Shown: in pieces, positions 44,281-57,113 of the stretch
How the letters are laid out: each line of letters opens with the position of its first letter
Numbering within the stretch: the first letter of the stretch is position 1
NCBI GenBank assembly: GCA_025618425.1
Contig: CM046844.1
Span: forward strand, 13,951,580 to 14,015,579
Source of the DNA: Heliocidaris tuberculata
Lineage: Eukaryota; Echinodermata; Echinoidea; Camarodonta; Echinometridae
DNA: 64,000 nt
Direction: 5' to 3'
Program-made: the position numbers and the translations under genes
Notes under the pieces: generated by a model
Database searches by the model: none
Told to the model about the DNA's origin: nothing
What the model saw: the letters and a program-made list of their open reading frames with translations, nothing else

Positions 44281-46215
44281 GGTCTCATATATACATTGTA
44301 CCACATGCACCAGTGGTAGTTACAAACTCAGGTTTTTTATATTAGAATATTAGAATATATAATTGCACTTTAAATTTTTTTTTAAATTATTTGATTAAGC
44401 TACCTTTTTTGTATTTGCATTTGCAATAAATATGTGTAATGATGCTACATTTGAGTGAGTTATTCATTTCCAAAGGCAGCAGAGATTTCATTCAGAGCGG
44501 TATCAACTTCAAAATATAGGCTAATCTATAATTTAGTAGACAAATTATTCCCTAATTGAATCAAACAAGACTCTGGATTTCTTTTAAATATGACCTTTTA
44601 TTACCTCTAAAAGCAGCATAGTTTCCAAGTAGAGCATTCCTAATAGCATAATGAATTGAAAAATCAATGGTTGATCCTGCTCAGGCCCCAAAAACGAGAA
44701 GGCGAGTTTTCACCTTTAACCGACACCAGCTCCCCGCAGTGCCCAGAAGTAACTGACATTTTAAAGTTTATTTCGAAGCGTCCAACCCTCTAAATTGAGT
44801 TACATGTTTTCATACATAACAACATCCTCTCCGCTGAATTTGAATTTAAGCTGCAGAGGTTAACTAAATTAACTCTCCCAGTGTGTTCTACATTTGCGGC
44901 CATCAGAAATTGCAAGAGGCAAAGGACCCTTTTCTATGTTTTATTTTCCACTCCAGTGTGGGATTTTGCCAGATTAACTGATGTTATAATTCTGATTTTT
45001 GAAGAGAAATATTCTTGGAACATGAGTAGAGCCTATACTAGTATAAGTGCCTGTATGAAAAAAAATAAATGTATGTATGCACTTTCAAGTTGGTAATTGT
45101 TTTCTTCGCCATAGCTCCACCAATCATATATTATGCATGGTGTTGATTACAGGGAATACTTCTACCAGGCATCTGTGTACTACACCAGGGTCAAGGGAGC
45201 AAATGTGACTAAAATGCCTCACGAGTATACTGTAAAATCTGAAATTGTTGTGAGTTTTGCAAGTTGTCTAGATTCATGAACTTAATAAATCACAAACTCA
45301 CATTGTGACATTCTTGATCATTTCTTGCCACAGGGATGGCCATTATTAACAATTCATGAAAGTTTCATGTGACCAAACTTTCTTGTTTCACAGGAGTCTA
45401 AACATATTCACTTGGCAAGGATTTTAATTCTCAAAGTTTCAACTTCAAAAGTCAAGAAATTGAACCAATGTGTACAACAATGCTTCTATGATGTTTTTCC
45501 TAATCCCCCCCCCCCCCTCTCAAATTTTCCTCTTTTCCCGCTCATAAATTTAGAATTTTTTTCAAATAATATACAAATAAATATGTTTCTTTATTATTTT
45601 TTTTTTTTATAATGCACGAAAATTTGAGGTGAGATGCTTGTCAGTGTGAGGTCAGAAACCATATGAAGAGTTCTGACCTAGAACTTCTACTTTCAGCCAC
45701 ATAAAAGGAGGCTGTATTCCAAAAATATTGAGATTTTTATGAACGACAGGAGACCTTCACAGGGGAGAAAACTAGTTGTGATTGGATTGAAGTCCTAAAA
45801 TTTGGCTTCAGAATTATATATTGTATTATTGGTATTTTCAATTTTCTTTCATTATTCCTCACATAGTATTAAATTTAAAAAACATTGTCAATTTCATCAC
45901 TTTTTATTCCTCCAACTTTTTATTTCTTGAGAACAAGTGCCACTGTTGCCCACAAAATTTATTTTTGCAGTGAAATATTTCACTCTTGTGTGTATGGGTT
46001 ATCCTAATATCTCAAACGCTTGGGATGCATACCCTCCAAAATATTAAATAGGTCCCCTTACCTATCATAAATGAGAAACATAGCTTTTTCCTATACAGAA
46101 CTAGCCCCCCTCCCCCCTCCCCCCAAAAAATGTACGTTTAAATTATTCTCTTTTTTTTGAAAAATATGTAGGTCGGTACTTTTGAACTTCATTTGTTCTC
46201 TCACATCTTGACAAG
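44281..46215. other. AT-rich non-coding DNA
   Basis: No gene recognised. C runs near 45506-45517 and 46105-46125. The frame at 45412-45612 is an AT-rich artefact around the C run. Confidence 0.45.
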
Positions 46216-46221
46216 CAACAG

Positions 46222-46443
46222 CCCACACCAGCTCCTGTTAATTCAAATGTGAGAGGACCAAGACTCAAACTTGCAAACTCTTCCAGATATCTTAATGGGA
46301 GGAAATATGCACAGGATGTGGGAGTCCGGGTGTCAAATCTGGCCAGCCGAGCTTGTGCCAAGACGAGACGGAAATGGATGCTTGATATCTTACAGAATGT
46401 TGGGTCCATCTTCAGATTTCTGATCTGGAAAAGTTGGGATTAA
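46222..46443 (+). CDS. Candidate terminal coding exon of an unrecognised host gene
   Basis: After a pyrimidine-rich stretch and the acceptor-like GACAAGCAACAG (AG at 46214-46215 or 46220-46221), 73 codons run to TAA at 46441-46443. The peptide (PTPAPVNSNVRGPRLKLANS at its start, then SSRYLNGRKYAQDVGVRVSN, RACAKTRRKWMLDILQNVGS and a tail ending WKSWD) has balanced, protein-like composition, unlike the Phe/Leu/Ser-rich noise frames elsewhere, and the local base composition rises over exactly this stretch. I do not recognise the protein. No upstream exon, polyadenylation signal close by or second supporting feature was found, so it may also be a pseudogene fragment or chance. Confidence 0.3.
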   Translation, partial: PTPAPVNSNVRGPRLKLANSSRYLNGRKYAQDVGVRVSNLASRACAKTRRKWMLDILQNVGSIFRFLIWKSWD

Positions 46444-46644
46444 TCCTAATTGTTTACTTCCAGATCTGTGGTTTTCTCCAACAATTATACATAATTTGTA
46501 CAATTCTAAAGTATTTTAGTGTTTTGTAAATATGTATATCTAGGCCTGTGTGTTTTGGAGGTTTTTTTTCAACCTTGGGATATTTAGAATAGGAAAAAAA
46601 ATTACCCTAAAAGTAGTTATTTTGAACCTGATGCATTTGAAGGT

Positions 46645-47072
46645 GTTGGTAATGTTCTTGGTTTATATAGTGCCTAATATATCTAAGCACTTTACAGATA
46701 TATTATTAGCCTGCATACAATGTGTGCACCTTCTCCACTCTTTGGGGAGCATTCCAGCCTGGAATCTTTTTTTACAGGTGCTCAGAATGCTAGACAAAGT
46801 TGTCTTACATAATTTGATCTTATGTTTTTGTATAGTGCATGTCACAATTTTAGAAGTAATTTCTCTGTGTGCTTCAAAAGTGCTTTGGTAATAATTATCC
46901 ATCTTGTAGGCCAGCTCTGGCAACTGTTTGAAGGAATAAATCTTATCAGGTATCCACATTTTGCACCTGGGTCGAGAAAGACACCAGTAGATGAAATGCA
47001 TCAGGCAGGGTTTTGAACCATCAGCTTCTTGATTGAGAGTCAAGTGAATGAACCACTCCTCACAGTTCTCCC
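46645..47072 (-). mobile_element. tRNA-derived SINE, minus strand
   Basis: On the minus strand the head near 47060 reads AGTGGTTCATTCACTTGACTC, with box B GGTTCAAAACC at 47009-47019 and CTC at the anticodon-equivalent position, as in the SINE at 14187-14477. The shared body text ACCCAGGTG..AAATGTGGATACCTG and GATTTATTCCTT confirms the relationship. It continues to about 46645 and ends near a CACTATATAAACCAAGAACA string. It overlaps a spurious 161-residue minus-strand frame. Confidence 0.75.
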
Positions 47073-48408
47073 ATATTATGACTGTTGTTTTCATGGAGGA
47101 AAAACCAGAATCGCAGTGCTTAATTTGTTTTAATTGGGTCAAGTGCAAAATTTCACCAAAACAAGGAAATGTTTAGTCTGGGGTTTCAATTATTCCCCTT
47201 CTTTTAATTGGTTTATGTAATGATTTCTTGTCCCCAGTGGCCATAGACGTACCCACCCATAACTCAATTAGCCCAAATCAAATTGAATGTTTCCATAAGC
47301 TATGTCTAATATTTCAGGTGAATCTTAGGATTCTTCCTGTTTTCTAGGAGGGTCTAAAAGCTTACTTTATTTCTTTGTATTTCTGTGTTTTCATAGGTTG
47401 CTGATATCCTCCCCTAGCTTCAAATATTAAAATCACCTTTATATCCAAATCAGTAATGATCATCTCAAAATTTTTAAGTACTTTTCGGTAGTATAGTTTT
47501 TTTCTCTCGTGTTGTTTAAAGTTTTCTTTTCTAAACCCTATATATGTATCAACTTTTAATACAGGCGTCCCATTAGACCAGTCCCCTGACAGCTTGCATG
47601 AGGTTTGCCCAACATAGCATTCAGACTTTTATAAAGGTCACTGCAGTAGTTTATCAGTAAGAAGTTGTTGAAATTGATTTTTTAGGATATATAATTCATA
47701 CTTGAGTAATTACAATTTGGCATTTAAAACTGGATTTGAATTTATATGTAAAATGGTCCAGGAGGGAAGCTGTTAAAAGTAATATCTCAATCATACTGCC
47801 AAATGGAGTCTAAATGGAATCCAAACCGGCTGATTCTTGGCCACTCGGATTATTGAAACTTTTAGTTTGGTCTGTGCATTGTTGGTCGTATGGGCCTTGT
47901 TGGTGTGACTGTGACATGACATGTTACTCAAACAAGACTGTCGAGATAGATAGCTGTCACATGCTCTTTCCATTCCACTCCAGATCGAGACATTAACATG
48001 GTTAATTGAACACTAACAAACTAACAAACGCGAATCTTGCATGTTTCGCATTTCCCTCTCCGATCGAAATTGAGGACGCGGAACGGTATCGGGCAACCGG
48101 CTGGAAAATGAGAATTGTTTTTTGGGGGAACTGGATTTATTTCAAAGGGGGAAGTCTGACATGATATTGAAGTATCATTTGTCAAGTAGGTCCATATAAC
48201 GAGGTGAATCATGTTAACCCTATTAACCCCTGCGAGGGCATGTATTAAGGATGGTCTACTTTGACTGATTGTGAATGATGTTTTGCTGGTAACAGGTGCA
48301 TCAGATGTTCCCATGTAGTCATGTACTACTGTGTGGGTATCCCCGCTGGGAAAGTGGGATGGGAGATACAGTGATGTGCATAAGGGAGGTTGGTTGGTTA
48401 TGATGAAA
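47073..48408. other. AT-rich non-coding DNA
   Basis: No gene recognised on either strand. Confidence 0.45.
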
Positions 48409-48880
48409 GAGAATGAATTAGCCAGAGAGAGGGGGAGAGAGAGAGAAAGGAAGAGAAAGAGAGAGAGAGAGAGAGAAAGAGAGAAAGGGAGAGGGAGGGA
48501 GGTAGAGAGAGGGGGTAGAGAGAGAGAGATGCAGAGAATTATTAGAAGAAGTAGAATAATAGAATGTAGAAAAAAATAGGAAAAAGATATGAAGTAATAG
48601 AGGGGAAAAGTTGTAAATAAAGAGAAAGGAAAAGGGAAAACGTAGATAAAGTTATTGAGAAGTAAAGTAATAGAATATAGAGGGGGATGAGGTAATATCA
48701 TAATAGATATAAAAACAGGAGAGAGATTTTAAAAAAGAAAGAGAGAAATTTAAAGGGATAAGGTAGTGGGGAGGAGAGAGAAGGAGAGGAAGAGGTAGGG
48801 AAGGATGGGGAGAGAGTATAGAAGTAATGGTGAGAAGAGAATTTGAAGAAAGCAAGAAGAACCAGAGAAAAAAGAGATAA
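48409..48880 (+). repeat. Long purine-rich tract with (GA)n core
   Basis: Nearly all A/G on the + strand; the core GAGAGA/GAAAGA repeat is at 48421-48540. The frames here on both strands (Arg/Glu-rich on +, Ser/Leu/Phe-rich on -) are by-products. Confidence 0.9.
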
Positions 48881-49417
48881 CTTTTTATACATGGAAATAT
48901 TTGTAACAAAATAGTTGAATTATACATGTATGTGCCAACATTTCTTGGTATCCAACAATATTCACCTTATCATCTTGTTGGTCTACATGGAAACTTGCAG
49001 TAAGTTGAGTAACAAATGCCATCATAAAATAATGCAGGAAAGAGAAACATAAATCATATGAATGAGGGGATTTATATACAGTTCAAGATTTCCAAAAAGG
49101 AAGTGCAAATTTCTTGTATTTCAGAGGCATTTTGCAGTGATCAGTTAGGGTATTTCATGAGTTTGGTCCCCCAGATGAAATACATGTGTTGACCATGTAT
49201 TCAACACCTGGGGTGACCTGATCAGGTCACACTGCTTGGCTCTGTCTTCCAAAGACTTGCAGTTTGATGACAAAGCTTTTGGCATAGCAAAGGTACACCT
49301 TTCTAGACCTAACCAGTTTACCATTACAGTCCAACCTTCTTTAGCGATAACTGTATTGAAAGTCCACCTGTAAGTAACGACCGCATTCTTTGATGCCCCT
49401 GAGAAGTGATTATCATT
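48881..49417. other. Non-coding DNA
   Basis: Nothing recognised. Confidence 0.45.
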
Positions 49418-49941
49418 GACCCCGTTCTCATTACAAGGGATAGAGCGATCTAGTGCGCGCTAGATCGCGCCACCTCTGTGGTGAGAACGCGGCGACGTCG
49501 TTCCGGCGCGATCCAGGGCGATCCACAGCGATCCCAAACCGGACCACCTCTGGGGGGTGGTCTACGAGAGAGAACGCGATCTAGCGCGCGCTAGATCTCT
49601 CTCTCTTTTGTAGTGAGAACAGGAAGATGCGAAGTACGCCGGAAGTACGCCGTGACCCAGGAAGTGTTTACAATGTAAGGATACAGCTCGCATATAGCGC
49701 ACAGTATACAGTCGGTATAGATCGCTAGCGTTAAGCCGAATCGAATTATGCGCGAAAACATTGACCCCATTACGTCAGATGTCATGGCAACAAGAACCCT
49801 GAAAAAGAGAAGTGTGACGATAGATCGCTCTACCCTCTGCAGGTGTGAACCCGCGGCGTGCCAGCAGCGTGCCAGTGGACCGCCCTGGCGCGATCCACAA
49901 TGGAGCGATCCACTTTCCAATCTCGTAATGAGAACGGGGTC
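49418..49941. mobile_element. GC-rich non-autonomous DNA transposon, 524 bp
   Basis: GACCCCGTTCTCATTAC at the left is inverted exactly at the right (GTAATGAGAACGGGGTC), with ATT flanking both ends (49415-49417, 49942-49944), a possible 3-bp target duplication. Internally the motif GCGATC/GATCGC and CTAGATCGCGC/GCGCGCTAGATC recurs in both orientations, giving extra hairpins. No transposase is present, and the small frames on both strands are by-products. Confidence 0.85.
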
Positions 49942-49960
49942 ATTGAAACATATATTATCA

Positions 49961-50418
49961 GTCAGGTTCACATGAAGGGAGCTAAACTTTAAGTTTCGCT
50001 TGTAGTTTCAAAACTTTAAGTTAACTTGTAGTTATCTTGTAGTTTTAAGACCTTATGAACGGACTCGTAGTTTCGAAACTTAGTTTACTTGTGGTTCTAG
50101 AACCACGAGCAGCGGGGGTCCTCCATCACATTTCAGACAGTGTGGACAGAATAACTCACTGTTCGTGTTAAACTTCCGGGTCATACCCTTCGCAGGAATT
50201 GTGAACACAGGATATGTATGTGTACTGTACACACAATCGGGAGTATCTACTTCCGGTGTTAACAACGACGATCGCTCGACTTGTAGTTTCAGAACAATGA
50301 GCATTGTTGTTTCGGGCCCATGTGAACCCTCGTCGTGGTTAGTGAGTCATTGTTTTGTTAACTTGAAGTTTCGCTACCTTAAAGTTTCGAAACCACAAGT
50401 AACCTATGAACATAGCTA
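49961..50418 (+). mobile_element. MITE family with GTTTCGAAAC motifs (G), copy 1
   Basis: The left end GTCAGGTTCACATGAAGGGA and right end (complement) TAGCTATGTTCATAGG form weak inverted repeats. It matches 63507-63922 in reverse along its length (AACGACGATCGCTCGACTTG, GGGCCCATGTGAA). It is rich in CTTGTAGTTTC-type short repeats near both ends. Confidence 0.8.
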
Positions 50419-52034
50419 ATGTAACCTGTAGATGTAGACCTCCTGCCCTTGATAAAGACTTCTTCTCTTGTCTCCTGATTGGTCTTTGACTTTATAAGCC
50501 TACAGATTTCTCTGTATATTCAAGTTTATGGAACTTCCCCCAAAGTTAAGATGTAGGGATGGAATCCATCTTGTAAATATTAGTTGTTGCTATGTTGGGT
50601 GCACCTTGAGCAAGCTTTGCAGTCATTGTGAAAAAAATGCTTTTGAAGTATTCATGAAATGGTCTAATAGTGTATGGGACATACAGTAGATTATAAGATG
50701 TTCCCCAATGTTCTTGTTGATTGCACACAGGGATGGTTTATTTGTGTTTTATGCTCAGGGATGTTTCTGACCATCTGGCTTTGATACATGTATGAAACCT
50801 AAACAGCATAACAGGGTCTGCTAGTGAAGCCCAGGGGGGACTAAACTTGACGTCTTCATTTCCTTAATTTTGGAATAAGTTTGATACCAAGATGTTATGG
50901 ATCGTTTCCTCTAAACTCTCTCCCGTCTTCTTTCCCCCTCATGCATGCCACCTGGCCCCTCCCCAGCAAGTTATTAAATTTACCAGCCAGTTCAGACAGG
51001 GAAGATTATACAGCATTTTGTATACTGGGTATGATTAATCTTTATTTTTAAATAAGTAATGAGATACTGAGTGTTTGAAAGTCATTCAACAAAATGGAGG
51101 TTTGGGTATCATGTCATTTGAGAACTCAATAAAATATCAAGGTCATTATTGGAAATTTTAAATTGTTATTCATTGTTATTCATTGTTCTCCCCTTTTTTA
51201 TAGCTACACAGTTATCATATATGTTTCTTATACGGTTGTCTTGTACTTTTTTCTCCTATTGTGTGAATAAGCCTCTAGTAAATTTTCCAAGCAAGTACAT
51301 TGCTTATAAAAGGTATATGTTGAAATATTGTCATATTTCATCTTTTAACATTCCACGGTAAAGTTGTATGGGTGGTGTCTAGGTCCCTGTTGGCGGTGCT
51401 GTGGTTTCTGGTGTTTGTAGGTGGTGTCTAGGTCCCTGGTGGCGGTGTTGTGGTTCCTGGAGTTATGTTATACAAGCTTCATTGGATGTGTTTTGCATTT
51501 TCAAGTAGAACCATATTTTTTCTCTTTGCCATGCCCTGGTCCTGACCTCTCTACCAACCATAATAGAGAAAATCAAATTTTGATCTTGATGATCTACTGA
51601 TCTATGTGTAATGCTATCAATTATTGAAGACTGATTGACTTTGATTTGTTTTCAGGGAAGTAATGTATTGGGTTAACTGTGCCTCCATTCATTACCACAT
51701 TAATGTATTCTGTGACCAAATATAGTCTCAAAGTTTACATGAGTTTTTGATCAGAGAGGGTATAGCCATAATTCTTGAAAAACAAAACTGAAAGGCTTAT
51801 TATCCGATAATAATCGGGGTGCCTTCATGGGATTTTGGGAATAAGAATCAGTCAAAATTGCCTGGCGAACCCTTGCAGGTTCCTCACAGAATAGACCGGA
51901 AGAGGACTGTATAGGTGGGTGTTTATCTTGTCATCACTTTCAAGAAGATATGAAAGAAGATGAGATACCGATACATTCATGTTTGTGCTCATCGCAACAA
52001 CTTGACAAGGATGATCAGTGTTCACTCTCACCAT
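50419..52034. other. AT-rich non-coding DNA
   Basis: Contains a two-unit 49-bp tandem repeat at 51371-51461 (GGTGGTGTCTAGGTCCCTG twice). No gene recognised. Confidence 0.45.
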
Positions 52035-52190
52035 CTGGGCCCTTTTTCATAACAGTTTTATCGATAACAAGTTTCAATGAGTAACAAAAGCTGCTTAGAT
52101 CACACTGTATTTGATTGACTGTATAGCATATTTGCCATACTTTCATTGCAATTGTTACTCGAAATCAGCCTCATGAAGTAGAGCCCTGGG
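52035..52190. mobile_element. GGGCCC-ended palindromic MITE (H), diverged copy 3
   Basis: CTGGGCCCTTTTTCATAACAG at the left with CTCATGAAGTAGAGCCCTGGG at the right. Internal TATCGATAACAAG and TTGCAATTGTTACTCG keep the family's inner complementarity. Confidence 0.7.
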
Positions 52191-52322
52191 CAGTGTTTCA
52201 TCAAACCGTCAAGTACAAGTTCGCCGACATCCCACTGAAATGCGTGTATTAAAATTAACATGCATTACAATAGGATGTCAGCGAGCTTGTACTTACGACG
52301 TTTTGATGAAATGATTCCCTGG
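52185..52322. mobile_element. Second palindromic MITE adjoining copy 3 of family H
   Basis: CAGTGTTTCATCAAACCGTC, AAGTACAAGTTCGCCGACAT at the left pair with ATGTCAGCGAGCTTGTACTT and ACGTTTTGATGAAAT at the right. It shares the CCTGG edge with the preceding element, so the two are directly abutting or nested. Confidence 0.75.
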
Positions 52323-54509
52323 TCTTTTATTATTATTCTTATACTAGAACACAATCGCAAAGACTTTCGAGAAATCAACTCCGGCAATTTCAATACCCTA
52401 TCATATCCCATAGAAAACATGTTCGGATTATGTAATACCTCATTGTTATGCTTGCACATTTCAAAAGGTGGTGGACAAGGCCACTGAAATTTCCTTAGTT
52501 TGATTTTTCGAAAGTCAGTGCTATCGTGTTCAAGACACTTGCTGTGTTACCAACTTTGGAAGTGTATCTCAAAATAAGGCATTGTACTATAATCCCATTT
52601 TCAGTGTTTATGTTGAGAAAAAAAATTGTTTCACAGAATCTACCATTAGAGTTCAAGATGCCAATTTGAGATTTAACCTTTTATTTGCCACAAGGCACAT
52701 TCGCTGATGTGCTATGAGCGCTGATTGGCACATAGTAAGGATTACACTGTAATTTACAAAAGCTTTGCAAGATAAGACATTTCTTCTTTTTTAAATTGAC
52801 TGTGTAACAACACTTTTATCACCCTAACGATAGTTTTATAAATGATTAAATGAATCTAGAAGCCTATTCGGTCCTTTGATCTTTTAGTTTATTTGCAAGA
52901 TCACCATTGCATTCATAAACTACAATCTCCGTACTTTCATTTTTTCAGTGAAGCATAAAATAGGAACCACACTTTGGAATTTGATGTTACAAGTTGTAAC
53001 TTCTTATGGACTAACTCATTTGGTTGGTGGTTGAGGGGAATGAAGGCAAAATCGTGAAATGAATTTCTGTAGGGACTTTCTATACATTGTAGAATTGCTG
53101 CCAATAACTTCTAAAATCCTTTTTAATTCCCTTTTAATTGACATATGTGGGTTAGATGATGAGAAGCTGGTTTGAAATGCATTGTCTGTAGTTGATCTCT
53201 AAAGGAAATCCTTTCTTTCCCTCTCCTAAACCTCATTTGTCCGTAGTAATGATGATCTTTGAATTGTGACATTGGAACATGTAACCAAGACATTCTTGGC
53301 TCAGTCTACCAACATTGCAATTGATGACAATGTTCATTAAAGAAATTGGTTAAAAGGCACATGGTAAAAGGTTGATTTGGTGAACTTTCTCTTGATATAA
53401 ACTTAAGGGGTAGAACATTACCCCAGATACATGTAAGTACAATCTACAATGCTTGAATTCTTTCAGAAATCATTCATTTGTGTTGAAGTTGATTTGTAGA
53501 ATCAATTTTTGCAAATCTTCAAGTTATCTTGAGTTTTATGAATTACACGCAAGGCTTGGGCATGACCAAATGTTTTTTTTTAATACAAATGTATGAAGGT
53601 TGTAAACAAAAATCTTTTCAAGTATGTTATATATTTATGGGGAAAAATCAAGTCCTTTTTATAAACAAGCTCTAATAATGAAATAGAGGACAGAAACCTT
53701 TTATCCCCATTGAAATACCAAAGGAGTCTTGATGTAAATACAGTTTTAGGGAGATCATAGATGGAGAATTGACATATCTTTAGTATTGCTGCTTATATTT
53801 CTTAGTTTGTATATTGGACAGAATTTTGGTAGGAGTATGGTTTTGTCACTGTATAAGCATAGCTCAAAACTCAATTATTCATTAAAAATGAGCATATGTG
53901 TGTGTGAGTGATGTGGTTGAAAAAAGGATGGGTCAGTAATTGGGATTTTATTGAAATCATGATTTTGATTGATTAGCTCTACTTTGACATAGAAGGTTGC
54001 CTTTTCACAAGATTTTTTTCTTTTGATATAGTGTTGGATTGTACTGTACTTTATAGTTTTTGAATAACATGTTAATTTATCTTCAAACTTGTCATCCCTT
54101 TTGTTAGTTACACATTTTTGTGCTTGAATGATTTACACCTTTGATCTAGTAGTGGATGATGTAGCTATAATCCATCTCTTCAAATATTTATTTGAAAAAT
54201 AATCCAAAGGGTCATATGTCAGGCTTAATGTCAAGGGCTATAGTGCTTTAGTATTAACTGCATATTCACATGAATAGTAAAGTGGACACAAAATTCATTT
54301 TTCATTCTTGTTCTTTGTTGTCGAGAACTCGATTTCAAATTGAGTTTCATTTTACCGCATTACTGGAAGTGACTACTTTGCTGAATGCATGCATGCCATG
54401 GCATGATTTTCACATTTCAGATAAAGGTATCAATGTAGCAAAGAACCACATCTTCACGTAAGAGATGGGTCATGTTTGATTATTTGTATTTCTTATGTGC
54501 AATTCAATC

Positions 54510-54512
<3 letters not shown>
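52323..54512. other. AT-rich non-coding DNA
   Basis: No gene or clear element ends recognised. Confidence 0.45.
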
Positions 54513-54565
<53 letters not shown>

Positions 54566-54860
54566 CTTCATCTCTCTTCATTTCTTACCCTCATCCCTTG
54601 TTCTTTCTTTTGATCTTTATATGTTAATTTTTGTATATGTTGCTATGTCCAATCCCATCTCTTTCTGTTTTCATATTTTTCGATTCGCCCTTCTTTATCA
54701 GTTTTTCCTTCTCCTTTTCTGTATCATCCATTTCTTATCTTTATTCTTCTATCTATCCATCTGTCTATTAATAACACTGTTCCTTCCTCTTTCATTCATT
54801 TTGATAACTGTATCTCTCCCTTCCCCCACCCTCTCACTTCTTTCCTTCCTTTTAGTGTTG
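54513..54860 (+). repeat. (CT)n microsatellite and pyrimidine-rich tract
   Basis: An uninterrupted CT repeat of about 24 units lies at 54513-54560, continuing as T/C-rich sequence to about 54860. The 131-residue frame over it is a low-complexity artefact. Confidence 0.9.
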
Positions 54861-57113
54861 ACAGAGTTATATTCATTTGTTCAAAAGTAAATAAAATATT
54901 TGAATGTAATATGATCCATTTGCAATCAAGACTCTTTATCACAGAGAAGGGAACATAACCTGTTGCGGAAAACAGGAGTAGTCGATGACCAGATAGCCCA
55001 GTTCAATGTTTAATCAGAAAATTCATAGGATTAGTGCTCTAGTTATGTCACAGTTTTCAGTCACACTTGCTCTCTCTCCCGTTTCTCTTTCAAGATCAGG
55101 AAAAGTAAATAATCACTCACGCGATAACCTACTTGAACTTGTACAAACTGTGGACTAAACATAGAAGCTTTGATTAAAACTGGAGTATTGAATTGCAAGT
55201 ACCTACCTGTATGCTTTAATAAACTTGGCATGATGTGTTTAAAGATTAAGTTGAGCTCTGGTCATGCTTTTACATTGTGAAAAAAAAAAACTGTCTATAT
55301 CGATAAAGGTTGATTATGTAGTACATAAGAAATGGTGTATTGTATACTGAGATATGTTTCAGAATCATGAAAATGATAAGAAATTGACTCAATCTTTGCT
55401 GAAAATCACATGCACTGCACACAGAAATGGGTATATGGGACTATACATACACATGTGGCATGAAAGTTTGGCCCAAACTTTTCAGCTATTTCTCGCTATG
55501 TTTCGAATATGAGAGCATTTGAAGAGCGATCCTTTTCAGGGGACGTTTCTTCTATGATACTATTTCAAACTGACATAAAAGAACATAAAAAAGACAAACA
55601 ACGCTCACAAATTATTTTTCACCTTTCCAAAACTCAACATTCTCGTAAGATAAGCCTTGAGTTCTCATAATGTGATTTCCGGCAGTTAAAAAAAAAAAAA
55701 ATGAGTTTGCTGGTTCAAGAACATATCTACGACATGATCAATTTGAAATTATTTCAGGCTAGATCCTCTCTAAATGCATTTCCATGATTAGTTTTAAGAA
55801 GCAGGTTGAATCCAATTTGGGATGTAAATTGAAGCATGAGTGAGCAAAACCTGATATTTAAAAAAACATTGATACAATATTTAGTTTTAGTTGATTAAAG
55901 TTCGCAGACATGTGGTTGAGTATAATTACAGATATCTAATAGGTCATGATGCAAATCGTTAGATATGTTTGTGGTTGCTTAGCAACTGGGTATCTCTTGG
56001 GTGAAATTCTGGCAGAGCTAAAGGGCTTGGGTTATGTTCGAGAGCAGGGGAAAAGGAGGAAACACTTTGTACATGCATACACTGAGGGGGAGAGGAGAAA
56101 ACTTGTAGGGGTGTGTTGACCCAGTTCGTCAAACTTCTCGGAAAATGAAATTATTGAATTATATACCAATCAAGGTAGTTTTGAGTACTGCTGTTAAGAT
56201 CTCCAAAATTCTGTATTGAAATTGGTTGATGTGGATAAAACTTTTAAACGTTAGTTTGGGTGTTTTATTCTTATGTTGGGTGGATGAATGCATATTTTCA
56301 GTTACAGCTGCTTATTTCAAAGTGTGATGTATACCAACGCCCCATGATGAATGAAGCTTTGGATAAATGAAACCTGATATTGGAAATTTGAATTTGAATT
56401 TGAAATATCACCTCCAAATTATTTCAAGTTTTCAGTCCTTCCCAAATTGTGTATTTAATACTTTTTCTTCAAAGACTTATCTTTATTTGGGTAAGTGGAT
56501 AAGAAAGAAATTTTATGCACTTGTATGACCTCAAAGAAGTACATAATACATTGTCTTTATGTACTATATATTATTGTAATGTAATTTTTATATTATTGTG
56601 ACATTTTCCCCCTTCTTTTCTCCTTTCATGTGCTGTCATGGAATGATTCTTGTGTTCATCTTTACATACATCAGGTAATTATCCACAATCCTATTTTTTC
56701 CTACCGTCTTCACTCTCCTCTTGTAATCACTTGTTTCTTATGTTTTGAAAAGTAATAGTTACATGCTTATCATTGATATTCATCAATTTGAGGGTATACT
56801 TCTTTTGATTCCTGATAAGTCTGTGATAGGGAATTTACATTTCCTTTTTCCAAATGGTTTCAAGCACATATTAAGCAATAGACCATTTTCGTAATGCAGT
56901 CAGATTTACACACTCATGCCTAGTAACAAACTATTATATTCACCTGCCACAAAATATTGTATTTCAATAGCTGGAATGCGAATTGCTTACATAAGTTGAT
57001 GCTAGGTCTGACAAACTTATGGTTTGCCCAACCTAACAACATTTAATGTGTGCAATTTGCATTCTCACTATTGAAATGCAACTATTTTTAACAGGTGGAT
57101 GAAATGGGGTAAC
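54861..57113. other. AT-rich non-coding DNA
   Basis: No gene recognised. A runs occur near 55278 and 55687-55700. Confidence 0.45.

Noticed and set aside
46663..47148. 161-codon minus-strand open frame
   Set aside because: It coincides with a tRNA-derived SINE, including its box B, and has no protein-family signature.
48021..48701. 226-codon minus-strand open frame
   Set aside because: Most of it is the complement of the (GA)n purine tract; composition is Leu/Ser/Phe low complexity.
49748..49975. 75-codon frame with Cys/Arg-rich content
   Set aside because: It lies within a GC-rich non-autonomous transposon; GC richness removes stops by chance.
54495..54890. 131-codon plus-strand frame
   Set aside because: It begins in a (CT)n microsatellite that translates as Ser-Leu repeats; not a gene.
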